Positions 17,297 to 27,440 are shown, counted from the stretch's first letter. The stretch is DNA of 64,000 nt from an uncultured bacterium (GCA_938014885.1 CALLQI010000005.1:124001-188000); one strand, 5' to 3'. Numbers and translations: made by a program. The notes: a model not told the origin generated them from the letters alone.

Positions 17297-18847
17297 CTAC
17301 TCTTTGGCGCGCAGGACTTTTTCCGGCTCGGCCGCGCCTTTGGGTCCGTAGCTTTTGCTGTCCTGGCGTTCGTATGGGACGCGGGCTTCGAGCTTGGCTT
17401 GCTGGCCGCGGGCTTTGGCCTTTTCCTGCACGTGTTGCGGTGGCAGCCAGTTGCCGAACTCGTCGAAGCTGCCTTCGGCCTTGGCCTTTTCGGCCATGCT
17501 TACGCGGCGCTGGCGGCGGTCGTCGGCCATGGGCATCTGCTTCAGGTCGGCCGGGGCGCGTTCGCCCAAGTCGGTGAAGTTGTCCATGCGCACGGCGCAC
17601 AGGTCGCCGCACATGGTGCAGACGTCGCTGTCGTAATCTTCGCTGGTTGCCCTGAACTTGCGCGCTTCGACCGGGTCGATGGCGCAGGCGAACATGGTTT
17701 CCCAGTCCAGCTTCTTGCGCGCTTCACTCATGCGGTCGTTCAGGCGCTTGGCGTAGGGCACGCCCTTGGCAAGGTCGCCCGACTGCGCCGCGATGCGTGT
17801 GGCGATCACGCCCTGGCGCACGTCGTCAGCGTTGGGCAGGCGCAAATGCTCAGCCGGCGTCACGTAACACAGCATGTCCGCGCCCGCAGCGCTGCATACC
17901 GCGCCGCCGATTGCGCCGGTGATGTGGTCGTAGCCAGCACCGGTGTCGATGGTGAGCGGGCCCAGCACGTAAAAGGGCGCGCCGTGGCACAAGCGCTTTT
18001 GCAGCGTCACATTGGCGGCAATCTGGTCGAGCGGCACGTGGCCGGGCCCCTCGATCATCACCTGCACGCCCTTAGCCCATGCGCGCTTGGTGAGTTCGCC
18101 GAGGATGATCAGTTCCTGAATCTGCGCCGAGTCCGTGGCGTCGCCCGTACCGCCCGGCCTCAGCGAATCGCCCAAGCTGAAAGTCATGTCGTAGCGCGCA
18201 GCGATTTCGCACAGCTCGTCGAAGTACTGGAACAGCGGGTTCTCGTCGCCGGTGGCACGCATCATGGCCGCGTGCACGCTGCCGCCCTTACTGACGATGC
18301 CGACAATGCGCTGGCGGCCGTCAACATACTTCAAAGTCTGCCGCGTGATGCCGCAGTGGACGGTGATGTAGTCAACGCCCTGCTGGCCCTGCTTTTCGAT
18401 CTCGTCGAGCAACCGGCGCGCGGTGAAGTCCTTGAACCCGCGGCCCTTCATGATGTTGTCGCTCATGGCACCGTAGATCGGCACAGTGCCGACCATGACG
18501 CTGCTGTTGGCGATCACGCTTTCGCGGATGTGGTCGAGGTCCTGGTAGCCGCTGCTAAGGTCCATCACGCTGTCGCTGCCGAAATCGATTGCAACCTTCA
18601 GCTTTTGCAGTTCCTCGTCCAGCTTGCCGTGGTCGGACGAAATCCCGATGTTGGCGTTGACCTTTGTCTTGGTGCGGCGGCCAATCGCGCGCGGCGCGAA
18701 ATCGTGGTTAATGTTCTTGGGGATCACCAGATGGCCAAGCGCAATCAGCTCACGCACTTCTTCCGGCTTCAATTCCTCTTGTTCGGCCACGTAGGCCATT
18801 TCCGGGGTGATGCGGCCGTCACGGGCTGCTTGCAGTTGCGTGGGCAT
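17297..18847 (-). CDS. thiC: phosphomethylpyrimidine synthase ThiC
   Basis: ThiC, a radical-SAM enzyme that converts aminoimidazole ribotide to the hydroxymethylpyrimidine phosphate of thiamin. ATG 18847 gives 516 residues; the longer frame from 18898 adds a non-conserved tail. Visible are NINHDFAPRAIG, DLSSGYQDLDHIRE, TVHCGIT, EGPGHVPLDQI and LGPLTIDTGAGYDHI. The C-terminal cluster motif reads CTMCGDLC, with three residues between the last two cysteines rather than the four of the E. coli enzyme. A downstream tail of about 80 residues follows. I see no TPP riboswitch in the 66-nt upstream gap. It appears monocistronic. Confidence 0.96.
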   Translation of the reverse strand: MPTQLQAARDGRITPEMAYVAEQEELKPEEVRELIALGHLVIPKNINHDFAPRAIGRRTKTKVNANIGISSDHGKLDEELQKLKVAIDFGSDSVMDLSSGYQDLDHIRESVIANSSVMVGTVPIYGAMSDNIMKGRGFKDFTARRLLDEIEKQGQQGVDYITVHCGITRQTLKYVDGRQRIVGIVSKGGSVHAAMMRATGDENPLFQYFDELCEIAARYDMTFSLGDSLRPGGTGDATDSAQIQELIILGELTKRAWAKGVQVMIEGPGHVPLDQIAANVTLQKRLCHGAPFYVLGPLTIDTGAGYDHITGAIGGAVCSAAGADMLCYVTPAEHLRLPNADDVRQGVIATRIAAQSGDLAKGVPYAKRLNDRMSEARKKLDWETMFACAIDPVEARKFRATSEDYDSDVCTMCGDLCAVRMDNFTDLGERAPADLKQMPMADDRRQRRVSMAEKAKAEGSFDEFGNWLPPQHVQEKAKARGQQAKLEARVPYERQDSKSYGPKGAAEPEKVLRAKE

Positions 18848-18913
18848 GGGAGGCCTTCGACAGGATGGCCAAAAGAATAGAATAGGGTTATCGATCAACC
18901 AGTAGGGGGAACC

Positions 18914-19390
18914 ATGAAGGCCATATCGCTGCTGTGCCAGTCTTTCGACGACGCGCTAACCCACGACTGGGAGTCGTTGGCCAGCATCACCCAAGGCCTC
19001 ACGGATGCCGAGGCCGCGCGGCAGCACCCGGCCTATGCCAGCGAGCCGTACGATGACGGCATTGGCAAGCCCGGCACGGTGCTGTGGTTCCTGAACCATC
19101 TGCTGCACTATCACCGGCACTACACCGCTATCCTGCGAGCGCGGCCTGTGGATACGGAGCCGCAGACAAGGCCGCTCGGCGAACTGCCGCTGGCACAAGT
19201 GCTGCCCGCGCTGAAGGCCGCCAACGCCGAGCTGCGGTCCGAGTTCATGAAACTGAGCGACGCGGACCTGGACATGCCGTGCTCGCCAAGGCGCAGCACT
19301 GCCGAATTCGTGCTCGGCATCGTGCGACACATCGCATGGCACGGCGGGCAGATCGCCACACTGCGCCGCATGCTGAAGAATCAGGGCTAG
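18914..19390 (+). CDS. DinB-family metal-binding-like protein
   Basis: A 158-residue DinB/DUF664-type four-helix protein, ATG 18914 with AGGGGG upstream. It has good candidate histidine ligands: HLLHYHRHY near residue 60 and RHIAWHGGQI near residue 137. This differs from the two tandem DinB-like proteins at 7.6-8.6 kb. Family members include thiol-dependent enzymes such as bacillithiol and mycothiol transferases, but the substrate here is unknown. It is divergent from thiC with 66 nt between starts. Confidence 0.85.
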   Translation: MKAISLLCQSFDDALTHDWESLASITQGLTDAEAARQHPAYASEPYDDGIGKPGTVLWFLNHLLHYHRHYTAILRARPVDTEPQTRPLGELPLAQVLPALKAANAELRSEFMKLSDADLDMPCSPRRSTAEFVLGIVRHIAWHGGQIATLRRMLKNQG

Positions 19391-19391
19391 G

Positions 19392-19426
19392 CAAAATAAA
19401 ATGCCCCGGGCTGGGCCCGGGGCATT
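19392..19426 (-). terminator. intrinsic terminator of ahcY
   Basis: A perfect 12-bp stem (19400-19411 with 19415-19426) closes on a TGG loop. On the minus strand it is followed by TTTATTTTG, and it lies 18 bases past the ahcY stop. Confidence 0.85.
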
Positions 19427-19444
19427 GGTTCTCGTGTGCTTGCT

Positions 19445-20722
<1,278 letters not shown>

Positions 20723-20792
20723 TCTTTCCCCAGTGAACAAGTCCAAAACGGGCTTATAACCCGGCGCGCAGGGCCGGGCCAGTGGGCTGCCG

Positions 20793-21617
20793 CTACCGGT
20801 TTGGCGGCGGCGCCCCCGGCGGCGGCTGGTGCAGCATACCCATGGACGGGTCGTAACCGGGGATGGGCGACTCACCCTCGCGGGCCACGCTTTCCAGGTA
20901 GGTCCGCACTGTGGGCCTTGAAATGAAGAACAGCAACAGCCCGTTGAACACCAGTACGCCAAGCGACATCGCGATCACCATGCCGTAGTTGATGCCGCGC
21001 ATCACGTCTTCCATGCCCTGCGGCAACTGGGGCGCCGGCGCCGGGCTGCCGACCGGTGCACCGTTGCCGGCAGGTGCCGTATTGGCGGGGGGCGCGGCGC
21101 GCTTCATTTCAGCACGGGTCATCGCCATCTGGGCCTCAAAGTTGCCGTCCAGCATCGTGAACTGCTCGTACGCGTAAACGGGCAGCAGGGCCAACACCAG
21201 CATGCCGCGGGCCAGAGCGAGACTGCGGCCAGCGGGTTTGGGCTTGATCAGCAGGAAAATGCCGGCCCCCATCGACAGCGCGACAAGGATCATCTCGCCC
21301 AGCAGGTTGACCCAGAATGTCCAGCGTCCCTGCATGTCTTGGATCATCTGGTCGTTCATGGCCTTCATGTCGCGGGCCATTTCTTCGGACAGACCCCAAG
21401 TCATGTTCATCGGGTTTATGTCGCCGATAATCATCGCCAGCGCAACCAGCATGTTGAAAGCGCCAAACACCCCCAGCAAAAGCAGGATGATCCCCCACAC
21501 TTTGCAGGCGGTGCTGCCGGGTTGGTTGCCCGATGGCATCGGGCGAAACTCGGGGTTGTTCTGCCCATAGGGCTGGTTTGTCTGCGCGGGGTCTTGCTGG
21601 GGGGCGGGCTGGTTCAT
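20793..21617 (-). CDS. multi-pass membrane protein, proline-rich termini
   Basis: A 274-residue protein. A Gln/Pro-rich N-terminus (1-38) leads into about four membrane segments (near 42-66, 102-122, 130-150 and 210-232). A proline/alanine-rich loop precedes the last one, and the C-terminus is a Pro-rich, GYDPSMG-type tail. The pattern is common in planctomycete-type inner-membrane proteins, but I assign no family. It is convergent with nothing and lies upstream of ahcY on the same strand, with 70 nt between. Confidence 0.75.
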   Translation of the reverse strand: MNQPAPQQDPAQTNQPYGQNNPEFRPMPSGNQPGSTACKVWGIILLLLGVFGAFNMLVALAMIIGDINPMNMTWGLSEEMARDMKAMNDQMIQDMQGRWTFWVNLLGEMILVALSMGAGIFLLIKPKPAGRSLALARGMLVLALLPVYAYEQFTMLDGNFEAQMAMTRAEMKRAAPPANTAPAGNGAPVGSPAPAPQLPQGMEDVMRGINYGMVIAMSLGVLVFNGLLLFFISRPTVRTYLESVAREGESPIPGYDPSMGMLHQPPPGAPPPNR

Positions 21618-21665
21618 GGCGGCCTCGGGTGAATTGAGTCAATCTAAAGGCGATATTGCCTGCAA

Positions 21666-21694
21666 TTGCAAGGACGTTACCCACAACGTATAGA
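21666..21694 (+). promoter_or_regulatory. candidate sigma70-type promoter
   Basis: TTGCAA (21666-21671) and TATAGA (21689-21694) are separated by exactly 17 bases. The site lies about 95 bases upstream of the gene at 21790, in the divergent gap between that gene and the membrane protein at 20793-21617. Confidence 0.45.
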
Positions 21695-21789
21695 GTGTCA
21701 GTTACAATTCGTCAGGGTCGTTTGTAGTCTGGACGCGGCTTGGCGCACTGGCTTTTTTGTCGATGTGGCTAAACGGTGAAAGCGCGATT

Positions 21790-22047
21790 ATGGCCGAGAA
21801 CGAACACCAGTCATACTATGACGCCTTGGCCGAAGAGTCGAAGATGCTGCTGGTGCTGCGCGATGAGCTGTATATGGGCTCGTGGGAAAAGCTGGTTGAA
21901 GACCTGCGAAACCGCCTGAAGGGCCGCCCATACATCTTCAAACTAGTCAACCGCATTGAAGAAGACTTGGAACGCATCGAAACCCTGCGCAGCTACGAAG
22001 ATAAGCATAAGCTGAACCTGCGCGACTTCGACAAAGGATCGGGCTAG
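21790..22047 (+). CDS. small soluble hypothetical protein
   Basis: I prefer ATG 21790 (GGTGA upstream) over the ATG at 21757, because the first 11 residues of the longer frame look unrelated. The 85-residue product is rich in Glu, Lys and Leu and predicted helical, including RDELYMGSWEKLVEDLRNRLKGRPYIF. It has no signal peptide or membrane segment. Codon use is typical of the genome. I do not recognise the family. The preceding gap carries a promoter-like pair. Confidence 0.7.
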   Translation: MAENEHQSYYDALAEESKMLLVLRDELYMGSWEKLVEDLRNRLKGRPYIFKLVNRIEEDLERIETLRSYEDKHKLNLRDFDKGSG

Positions 22048-22145
22048 GCCCACGGCCGCGGCAGAAACACAAATGCAGGTCGCCAATTCAGTTGGCGAAA
22101 GTATGTTGGTCCCACCCCCCTGGCATACAATTGATCGATACTCCT

Positions 22146-23678
22146 ATGCCTGAGCTGATTCGCTCGAAGCGTCGCCTTGCGTCGCGTGCCGGTCTGGTTG
22201 CTGCTTCACTGTGCCCCCTGCTGGCGTTGGCCGGTTGCTTCGGCAGCCAGTCTAACCCCGATCGCACCACCTACGGCGGCGACGGCGGTGCCACACGCAA
22301 CGTGCTAGACCCTGACCCGCGCAACAAAGCACCCGAATCCTATTACCGCAGCCAGCTGGTGGAGTTGCCGCTGCGTATCAAGAGCTACGACCTTACCGGC
22401 AATGAGCGCCGCAACCCGGTAGTGATCCGCGAGATGCACGTGATCCAGGACCAGATCCGCGACGAGATACTTGTGATCGACGCCGATGGCCCGGGCACGC
22501 TATGGAGCCTTCACGCCCACGATTTCACGCTGCACTGGAAAACGCCGATTGAAAATCGCGTCACGTTCCGGCCCATGGCCACCGGCGAGTACATCGTTCT
22601 GATGGACAGCGACGGCCTGTACCAGGCCTACGACCGCATGAACAGCCCGCGCCAGGGCGAGTCACGCCTGATCGCCAAGGGTCGCTTTGAAGGCGAGATT
22701 TTCCCGAGTGCTGAGCCCGCCAGCAACGACACCCATGTGTTCGTGCCGGCCACGAACTCGAACTCGATGCGCGGCCTCTCCATGATTGACAACGCCAAGG
22801 GACAGGGCACCGCGACCTGGAGCTTCCCGGACGCCGGACAGGGCGTGCAGGAAAGCTTCATGCAGGTCCGCACCCGCCCGGCCGCCGACAGCGAAAGCGT
22901 CGCCTTCATCAACAACAACGGCCGCCTTTACATTGTAGACGCACAGACAGGCGAGTTCCGGGCCAACCCGCACCTTGACGGTCACTCGCGCACGCCGCCG
23001 GTAATCAAGAACGACCTCGTGTTCGTGGGCAGCGATGGGGGCCAGATTTTCGCATGGGAAAAGTCCGGCGAAGCGGCCTGGACCGCTACCGTGGACGGCC
23101 TGCCCTACGGCGAGATTTTTGTCGAGGACAACTGGGTGTTCGTGCGCACGTTGGAAGTGTACGACGAAGAAGTCCGCACCGACGACGGCCGCGGTGTGCG
23201 CCTGCGCGCTGCCACGAGGCCCGGCATGCTGCACGCCTTCAAGTACGAGCGCCGCAACGTGGACCGCGACCGCCCAGTTTTTGAAGTCGTCGACGGCGAC
23301 CCGAGCACACCCTGGATCAAAGACCCGATCTGGTCAGAACCTGACGTCGGCCAGCAGATCCTGATGCTTTCCGGCGACAACCTGTTCGTGCTGTATGAAA
23401 CCAACGTCGAGTTCCTGAGTGAAAAGGACAAGGCACGCCTGCGCGACACCAAGCGCATCGCGAACCGCCGCGACGAACTGCGCACCACCGATCGACGCAT
23501 CCGCGTGCTGGACGTCAACACAGGTCGTCTCGGCCGCCCGGAATGGGACCTGAACATGATCGACTTCCCGTTCATTCAGGGCAGCATGCTGGAGCGCGAC
23601 CGCGCCATCTACCTCGGTACCCGTGACGGTTACATCTTCAAGGTGTACAGCCAGGGCGGCCGGGCCGGCGGCAACTAG
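22146..23678 (+). CDS. lipoprotein with PQQ-like beta-propeller
   Basis: ATG 22146 gives a 510-residue lipoprotein. A charged start and hydrophobic core end in the lipobox LALAGC. The mature part has repeated beta-strand motifs such as RLYIVDAQTGEFRANPHL, VFVGSDGGQIFAWEKSG and AIYLGTRDGYIFKVYS, the recurring pattern of PQQ-like propeller blades. No catalytic motif is seen, so a binding or scaffold role in the envelope is more likely. A hairpin terminator follows the stop. It resembles the propeller part of the 2.4-5.0 kb protein. Confidence 0.85.
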   Translation: MPELIRSKRRLASRAGLVAASLCPLLALAGCFGSQSNPDRTTYGGDGGATRNVLDPDPRNKAPESYYRSQLVELPLRIKSYDLTGNERRNPVVIREMHVIQDQIRDEILVIDADGPGTLWSLHAHDFTLHWKTPIENRVTFRPMATGEYIVLMDSDGLYQAYDRMNSPRQGESRLIAKGRFEGEIFPSAEPASNDTHVFVPATNSNSMRGLSMIDNAKGQGTATWSFPDAGQGVQESFMQVRTRPAADSESVAFINNNGRLYIVDAQTGEFRANPHLDGHSRTPPVIKNDLVFVGSDGGQIFAWEKSGEAAWTATVDGLPYGEIFVEDNWVFVRTLEVYDEEVRTDDGRGVRLRAATRPGMLHAFKYERRNVDRDRPVFEVVDGDPSTPWIKDPIWSEPDVGQQILMLSGDNLFVLYETNVEFLSEKDKARLRDTKRIANRRDELRTTDRRIRVLDVNTGRLGRPEWDLNMIDFPFIQGSMLERDRAIYLGTRDGYIFKVYSQGGRAGGN

Positions 23679-23695
23679 ACTGTGCAAGCAACGCA

Positions 23696-23728
23696 ACAGG
23701 CCGGCCGCTGTGGCCGGCCTGTTTGTTT
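23696..23728 (+). terminator. intrinsic terminator of the propeller lipoprotein gene
   Basis: An 11-bp perfect stem, 23696-23706 with 23712-23722, five-base loop GCTGT, followed by TTGTTT. Confidence 0.8.
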
Positions 23729-23761
23729 CACCGGGTAGGTACTTCGCCAAAGGGAATCCCC

Positions 23762-23971
23762 ATGACGAGTCGCGACAAGAACGGAATCAAGACCCGTGCG
23801 CTGGCACAGTTTGACGTGCGTTGGGACGAGTACAGCAGCGGAGTAAAACTGGTGGCGCAGGTAATCAAAAGCCAGATCAAGCACGGCACGGGCGACCTGA
23901 ACGGTGAGCTGGCCAAGGCCTTTCGGCAACTCGGGCGCGACGTCATCGAGTGCATCGTGGACGAACTGTAG
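23762..23971 (+). CDS. small basic hypothetical protein
   Basis: ATG 23762 is preceded by AAGGGAA; the frame opens at 23723 but the extra 13 residues cover the terminator. The product is 69 residues and helical, including RDKNGIKTRALAQFDVRWDEY and a C-terminal ECIVDEL. It has no membrane segment and no known motif. It lies between a terminator and the convergent glutathione peroxidase gene, so it is probably its own transcription unit. Confidence 0.65.
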   Translation: MTSRDKNGIKTRALAQFDVRWDEYSSGVKLVAQVIKSQIKHGTGDLNGELAKAFRQLGRDVIECIVDEL

Positions 23972-23986
23972 GCACCAGCGCGCGCT

Positions 23987-24463
23987 TCACGACGCCAAAG
24001 CAGACTCAATCGCGGCGCGCAATGCCGGGTCGTCGGGTGCCGTCGTAGGCTCAAAGCGCTTCAGGACCTGACCGTCGCGTCCGACCAGGTACTTGGTGAA
24101 GTTCCAGTTGGGCTCAGCGTGGGCTTCCGTAAGGAACTGGTACACCGCGTGCTGCCCGGGACCCTTCTTTACTTCCACCTTGTCGAACATCGGGAAAGTG
24201 ACGCGGTACTTCGTGCTGCAGAACTCCCGGATCTGTTCCGCGTTGCCGGGCTCCTGCGCGCCAAACTGGTTGCAAGGAAAGCCGAGAACGCTGAAGCCCT
24301 TGCCCGCAAACTCGTCGTGGAGTTTCTGTAGGCCCGTGTAGTGCGGCGTAAGTCCACAGGCGCTGGCAACGTTCATAACCAGCAGGACTTTGCCGGCGTA
24401 GGTCGAAAGTTCGACCGGGCCGCCGCCCAACGTATTCGCACTGTGCTGCGTCAGACTCGTCAT
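23987..24463 (-). CDS. glutathione peroxidase family, cysteine type
   Basis: ATG 24463 with CAGGAGA upstream gives 158 residues. The GPx fold landmarks are present in order: NVASACGLT with the peroxidatic Cys near residue 36, GFPCNQFGAQEPG near 70, and WNFTKYLVG with the catalytic Trp near 130. The active codon is TGT, so this is a cysteine enzyme, not a selenoprotein. Such bacterial enzymes (BtuE type) often use thioredoxin rather than glutathione to reduce hydroperoxides. The exact reductant is not visible. Confidence 0.93.
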   Translation of the reverse strand: MTSLTQHSANTLGGGPVELSTYAGKVLLVMNVASACGLTPHYTGLQKLHDEFAGKGFSVLGFPCNQFGAQEPGNAEQIREFCSTKYRVTFPMFDKVEVKKGPGQHAVYQFLTEAHAEPNWNFTKYLVGRDGQVLKRFEPTTAPDDPALRAAIESALAS

Positions 24464-24495
24464 CGCGTCTCCTGTGAAGATCATTCGCCTTGAGA

Positions 24496-25965
24496 TCAGG
24501 GTACCAGGCGCTTCAGGCCCCAGTAACCGCGTTCAAACAATTCCCGCAGGATCGCCGTGCCGCGCGCCAGAGCCGCCTGTTGCGGCTTGGCTTTGCTGCC
24601 CCGGAACAGCTTGATCACATTCGAGCCGTGCAGCGCGCGTGTGCGCACACTTGGCAGTTCCTGTGTTGCCGGGCTCTGCAGCACTTCATCCAGGCGCAGC
24701 GCCAGCGCGGCCGCGTCCTTGTGCTTGCCGGTCAGGCGCAATGCCTGCACCCGCGTGGCCGCCATCCAGACCTGCCCATGCGACAGCACATCCGCTGCCG
24801 GCAGGTGCCGTGCGATGAAGTCCTGCATCGGTTTGGGGTCATCGCGCAGCGCGGCATGCAATGCCCGGGCGTAGGCGATCACGAAAGGCGCCCCGCGCAC
24901 CATACTGGCCCGTTGTGGCTTCATGGTCACCGGGCGCTCCAGCGCGCGTTCAAGAAGGTCAGCGTCTTCGGCCACGATACCGAACACCAGCGCCCCCACC
25001 AGCGCATTGGAGCCTTCGCTTTCCGGTGGCAGCTCGTGCAATGTAGCGCCGCAAAAGAAGCGCCCGCGGGCCAGGTCAAATGCCAGCGAGTCCTTCATGG
25101 TCCCCGCCGGGACGCGCTCAAAATGCTCCTGCAACAGGCTCAGGCCTTTGCCCGCATCACCAACCTCAAGGTACACGGCCCCTTTCAGCGCCCACAGCAG
25201 GCTGCGCGCCACGGCGTTGTCCTTCACAAGCGCCAGCGCGGCCTCACACAGCCGCAGTGCGTCCGGCCCGCGGTCCAGCAGCAGCAGCAAGCGCAGGTGA
25301 TCGTGCAGGAATTTCAGGCTGGATTCGTCCCATTCGCGCAGCGCCAGCACCCGTGACAGCCCGGCCTCGTGTGCGGTGAGTGCCTTGGCCAGCTCGTTGT
25401 GCAGGGCAAATCGGAGGGCGTTCATGCTGTCGATGCGCAGTCGCACTCGCGGGTCGGTGCAGAACTCGGACAGCATCTCTACGCCGGCAGCCATCACTTC
25501 GGCCTGGTCCCAATCGCCGTCGCGCAAGGCCAGTGTCTCGATGCGCTCAAGCATCTCGCGCAAGGCCGGGGTCACAGCCGCGTCTGCCAGCTTCAGCTGT
25601 TCGTGGTACTGGTGAATCGACTGGCGCAGGTCAAACACCGCCTTGAGCTTGTTGTCGGACATGACCGCGCCGAGTTTCAGGCGCGTGACGTGCCGCATCG
25701 ATTCAACCAGAGACATCAGCTGCTCGGCCATGCTATGGGCCGGGCGCGCGACTTCGAACTTCATCATCGGGCCTTCGCCCTCAAGCAGCCACTGCGGGTT
25801 GACTTCCATGCGTGCCGCAAGGTCCGACAGCACCTGGCCGGGGATGCGCGCGCCGCCCAGATAGCGCGAAAGCGAGCTGGCCGGGATGCTGCACGCGCGG
25901 GCCAGGTTGGCCTTGCCGAAGCGCTCACACAGCTTGTGCAGCCTTGCGTTGATGGGGTCTTCCAT
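24496..25965 (-). CDS. HTH protein with a long TPR-like solenoid
   Basis: ATG 25965 gives 489 residues; the frame opens upstream to 26082 but the tail is basic and not conserved-looking. Residues 1-60 hold a lambda-repressor-like HTH (ANLARACSIPASSLSRYLGG followed by a second helix pair). The remaining 430 residues are helical repeats with TPR-like spacing, with no enzyme motif. It resembles regulators that sense partner proteins through a helical sensor. It is divergent from the exported protein at 26160, a natural candidate target, but no operator is proven. Confidence 0.8.
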   Translation of the reverse strand: MEDPINARLHKLCERFGKANLARACSIPASSLSRYLGGARIPGQVLSDLAARMEVNPQWLLEGEGPMMKFEVARPAHSMAEQLMSLVESMRHVTRLKLGAVMSDNKLKAVFDLRQSIHQYHEQLKLADAAVTPALREMLERIETLALRDGDWDQAEVMAAGVEMLSEFCTDPRVRLRIDSMNALRFALHNELAKALTAHEAGLSRVLALREWDESSLKFLHDHLRLLLLLDRGPDALRLCEAALALVKDNAVARSLLWALKGAVYLEVGDAGKGLSLLQEHFERVPAGTMKDSLAFDLARGRFFCGATLHELPPESEGSNALVGALVFGIVAEDADLLERALERPVTMKPQRASMVRGAPFVIAYARALHAALRDDPKPMQDFIARHLPAADVLSHGQVWMAATRVQALRLTGKHKDAAALALRLDEVLQSPATQELPSVRTRALHGSNVIKLFRGSKAKPQQAALARGTAILRELFERGYWGLKRLVP

Positions 25966-26159
25966 GGCGGCATCAGTTTGACGCGCCGCCGCCGTAAACG
26001 CGAGCCCCCACCGGAAGCGGAAGCCCGTCAGCACGACTTCCGCATCCGCAACTCGGTGCAAACAGATTTTTCGCGCCGCCACAATGCACGTGCCAGACTG
26101 ATTCGCGACACGGGACTAGTGCAGCAACGACTATCGATCTGGGCAGTACGGAGCGGACC

Positions 26160-27125
26160 ATGAAGGCAGTACTCGGATGCGCCCTGTTGGCGCTGTTTGC
26201 TGGCGCGTTGTGCGCGCAGGCCACAGCCGCCACCTCGGGCAATGTGAACGCGGGCTACACCATCGTGCAGCGGGTGCAGGTTGACTTCGGTGCCACAGCC
26301 AAGTCGCTCGTGATCGACATGACCGCCACCACGGCTTCGGCCCAGGGAATCGACGTCGAACTGCTTGACGTGGAAGCCCAGGTTGCGATGTCACCCAGCT
26401 CAGCCTACATCACTCTTGCCTCCGCGGGCTCAAGCAACGTGTTGCTGTCCGCAGGCCCGTATTCGGGGATCGCTGACTTCTACGTCACCGTCACCACGTT
26501 CGGCGGCGGGGCTGCCGACTATGCCGTCGGCCTCAGCTGCATGGGTGCGGCCGACATGCAGGTGGTGGGCAGCAAGGTCTCAATCAACGGCAACGCCAGC
26601 CAGATCTTCACGGAATTGCCGACCCGCGCCTTCTACCACTACGGCGAGTTCCAAAACGGCGGCAATGTCTCGCGCGAGTTCAAAGTGGACTTTGGCAGCA
26701 CCCCGCAAAGCATCCAGTTTGTGCTGGACTACGCTTCGTTCTGGGGTCTCGACGGGCTTGCCGTGTTTGAAAAGACCGCCAGCAGCGCCGAAACGCAGAT
26801 CTACACCAGCGGCGGGTTCGCGGGGGGCGGCCTGGTGGGCATCACCACCGGCAACCACACGGGCGTGGTCACTTTCCGCGTCCAGATGACCGTCAACGCC
26901 TGGGGCGACGATGTCGAGTGGACGGCCACCGTGCCGCGCAGCGTCACCACGGCCGGCACCAACGGCGGCAGCTCCAGCGGCGGAGGTGGCGGCGGCAAAC
27001 TTTCACCTTCCTCTTCCAGCGGCGGTGACGGTGGCGGATGCGCAGCAGCGCCTTCCGGCATCGTTGTGCCCTCGCTGGCCCTTTTTGGCCTGTTGGTGAT
27101 GTCCCTGCGCCGGCGCAGGGCCTGA
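26160..27125 (+). CDS. exported beta-rich protein with a C-terminal sorting-like tail
   Basis: ATG 26160 with GGAG upstream. A 321-residue protein with a signal peptide (about 1-22) and a beta-rich middle. The C-terminal tail has a Ser/Gly-rich linker, a Cys in GGGCAAAP, a hydrophobic segment (VVPSLALFGLLVMSL) and a final RRRRA cluster. That order resembles MYXO-CTERM or similar CTERM sorting signals, in which Cys, membrane helix and Arg-rich end direct processing and anchoring. The class is not certain. The gene is divergent from the HTH-TPR regulator, with about 194 nt between starts. Confidence 0.8.
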   Translation: MKAVLGCALLALFAGALCAQATAATSGNVNAGYTIVQRVQVDFGATAKSLVIDMTATTASAQGIDVELLDVEAQVAMSPSSAYITLASAGSSNVLLSAGPYSGIADFYVTVTTFGGGAADYAVGLSCMGAADMQVVGSKVSINGNASQIFTELPTRAFYHYGEFQNGGNVSREFKVDFGSTPQSIQFVLDYASFWGLDGLAVFEKTASSAETQIYTSGGFAGGGLVGITTGNHTGVVTFRVQMTVNAWGDDVEWTATVPRSVTTAGTNGGSSSGGGGGGKLSPSSSSGGDGGGCAAAPSGIVVPSLALFGLLVMSLRRRRA

Positions 27126-27248
27126 CAGGCGTCGTGACGAGGCAGGAAGCGCACTGAGCTCCCGAAGGCTCCCGAACGCGCTTCCTGCTTTGTCCGTTAA
27201 CGCGCAATCTCAAGCCTATTGTGGGTGCCAGCTTCAGGTTTCGCCGGG

Positions 27249-27326
27249 CGGTCGACAGATGACGGTCGACAGTTCACGTTAGCTGTGGTTGTCTGCAGGA
27301 ACCGTCGACTGTGAACCGTCGACCGT
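27249..27326. repeat. symmetric repeat with four GTCGAC palindromes
   Basis: CGGTCGACAG occurs at 27249 and 27263 (period 14), and AACCGTCGAC at 27300 and 27314 (period 14) in the opposite sense. The inner inverted pair 27262-27277 / 27311-27326 matches at 15 of 16 positions over a 33-base loop. GTCGAC lies at 27251, 27265, 27304 and 27318. The rest of the 315-base gap 27126-27440 holds nothing I recognise except the ribosome-binding site of coaD. Confidence 0.75.
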
Positions 27327-27440
27327 AAACCTGCTTCCTCAGTCAGGCGGGCACCAGTATCTCAACTTCCCCCACCCTTGCTGCCGTTGTCGAAGTGGCT
27401 CAAACATTGTAAGCCGCTGACATCGCAGGAGGGTGTTGCC

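Noticed and set aside
17399..18880. 493-codon plus-strand frame opposite thiC
   Set aside because: It is antisense to a gene with every ThiC landmark, and its composition is His/Val/Ala-rich without motifs.
18848..18913. TPP riboswitch upstream of thiC
   Set aside because: The gap to the divergent gene is only 66 bases and shows no CUGAGA-type core or paired elements of the riboswitch.
20723..20792. SAH riboswitch upstream of ahcY
   Set aside because: The 70-base gap has none of the conserved SAH-riboswitch words. A weak GC-rich stem there fits a terminator of the upstream gene better.
23987..24463. Selenocysteine glutathione peroxidase
   Set aside because: The active-site codon is TGT, not TGA.
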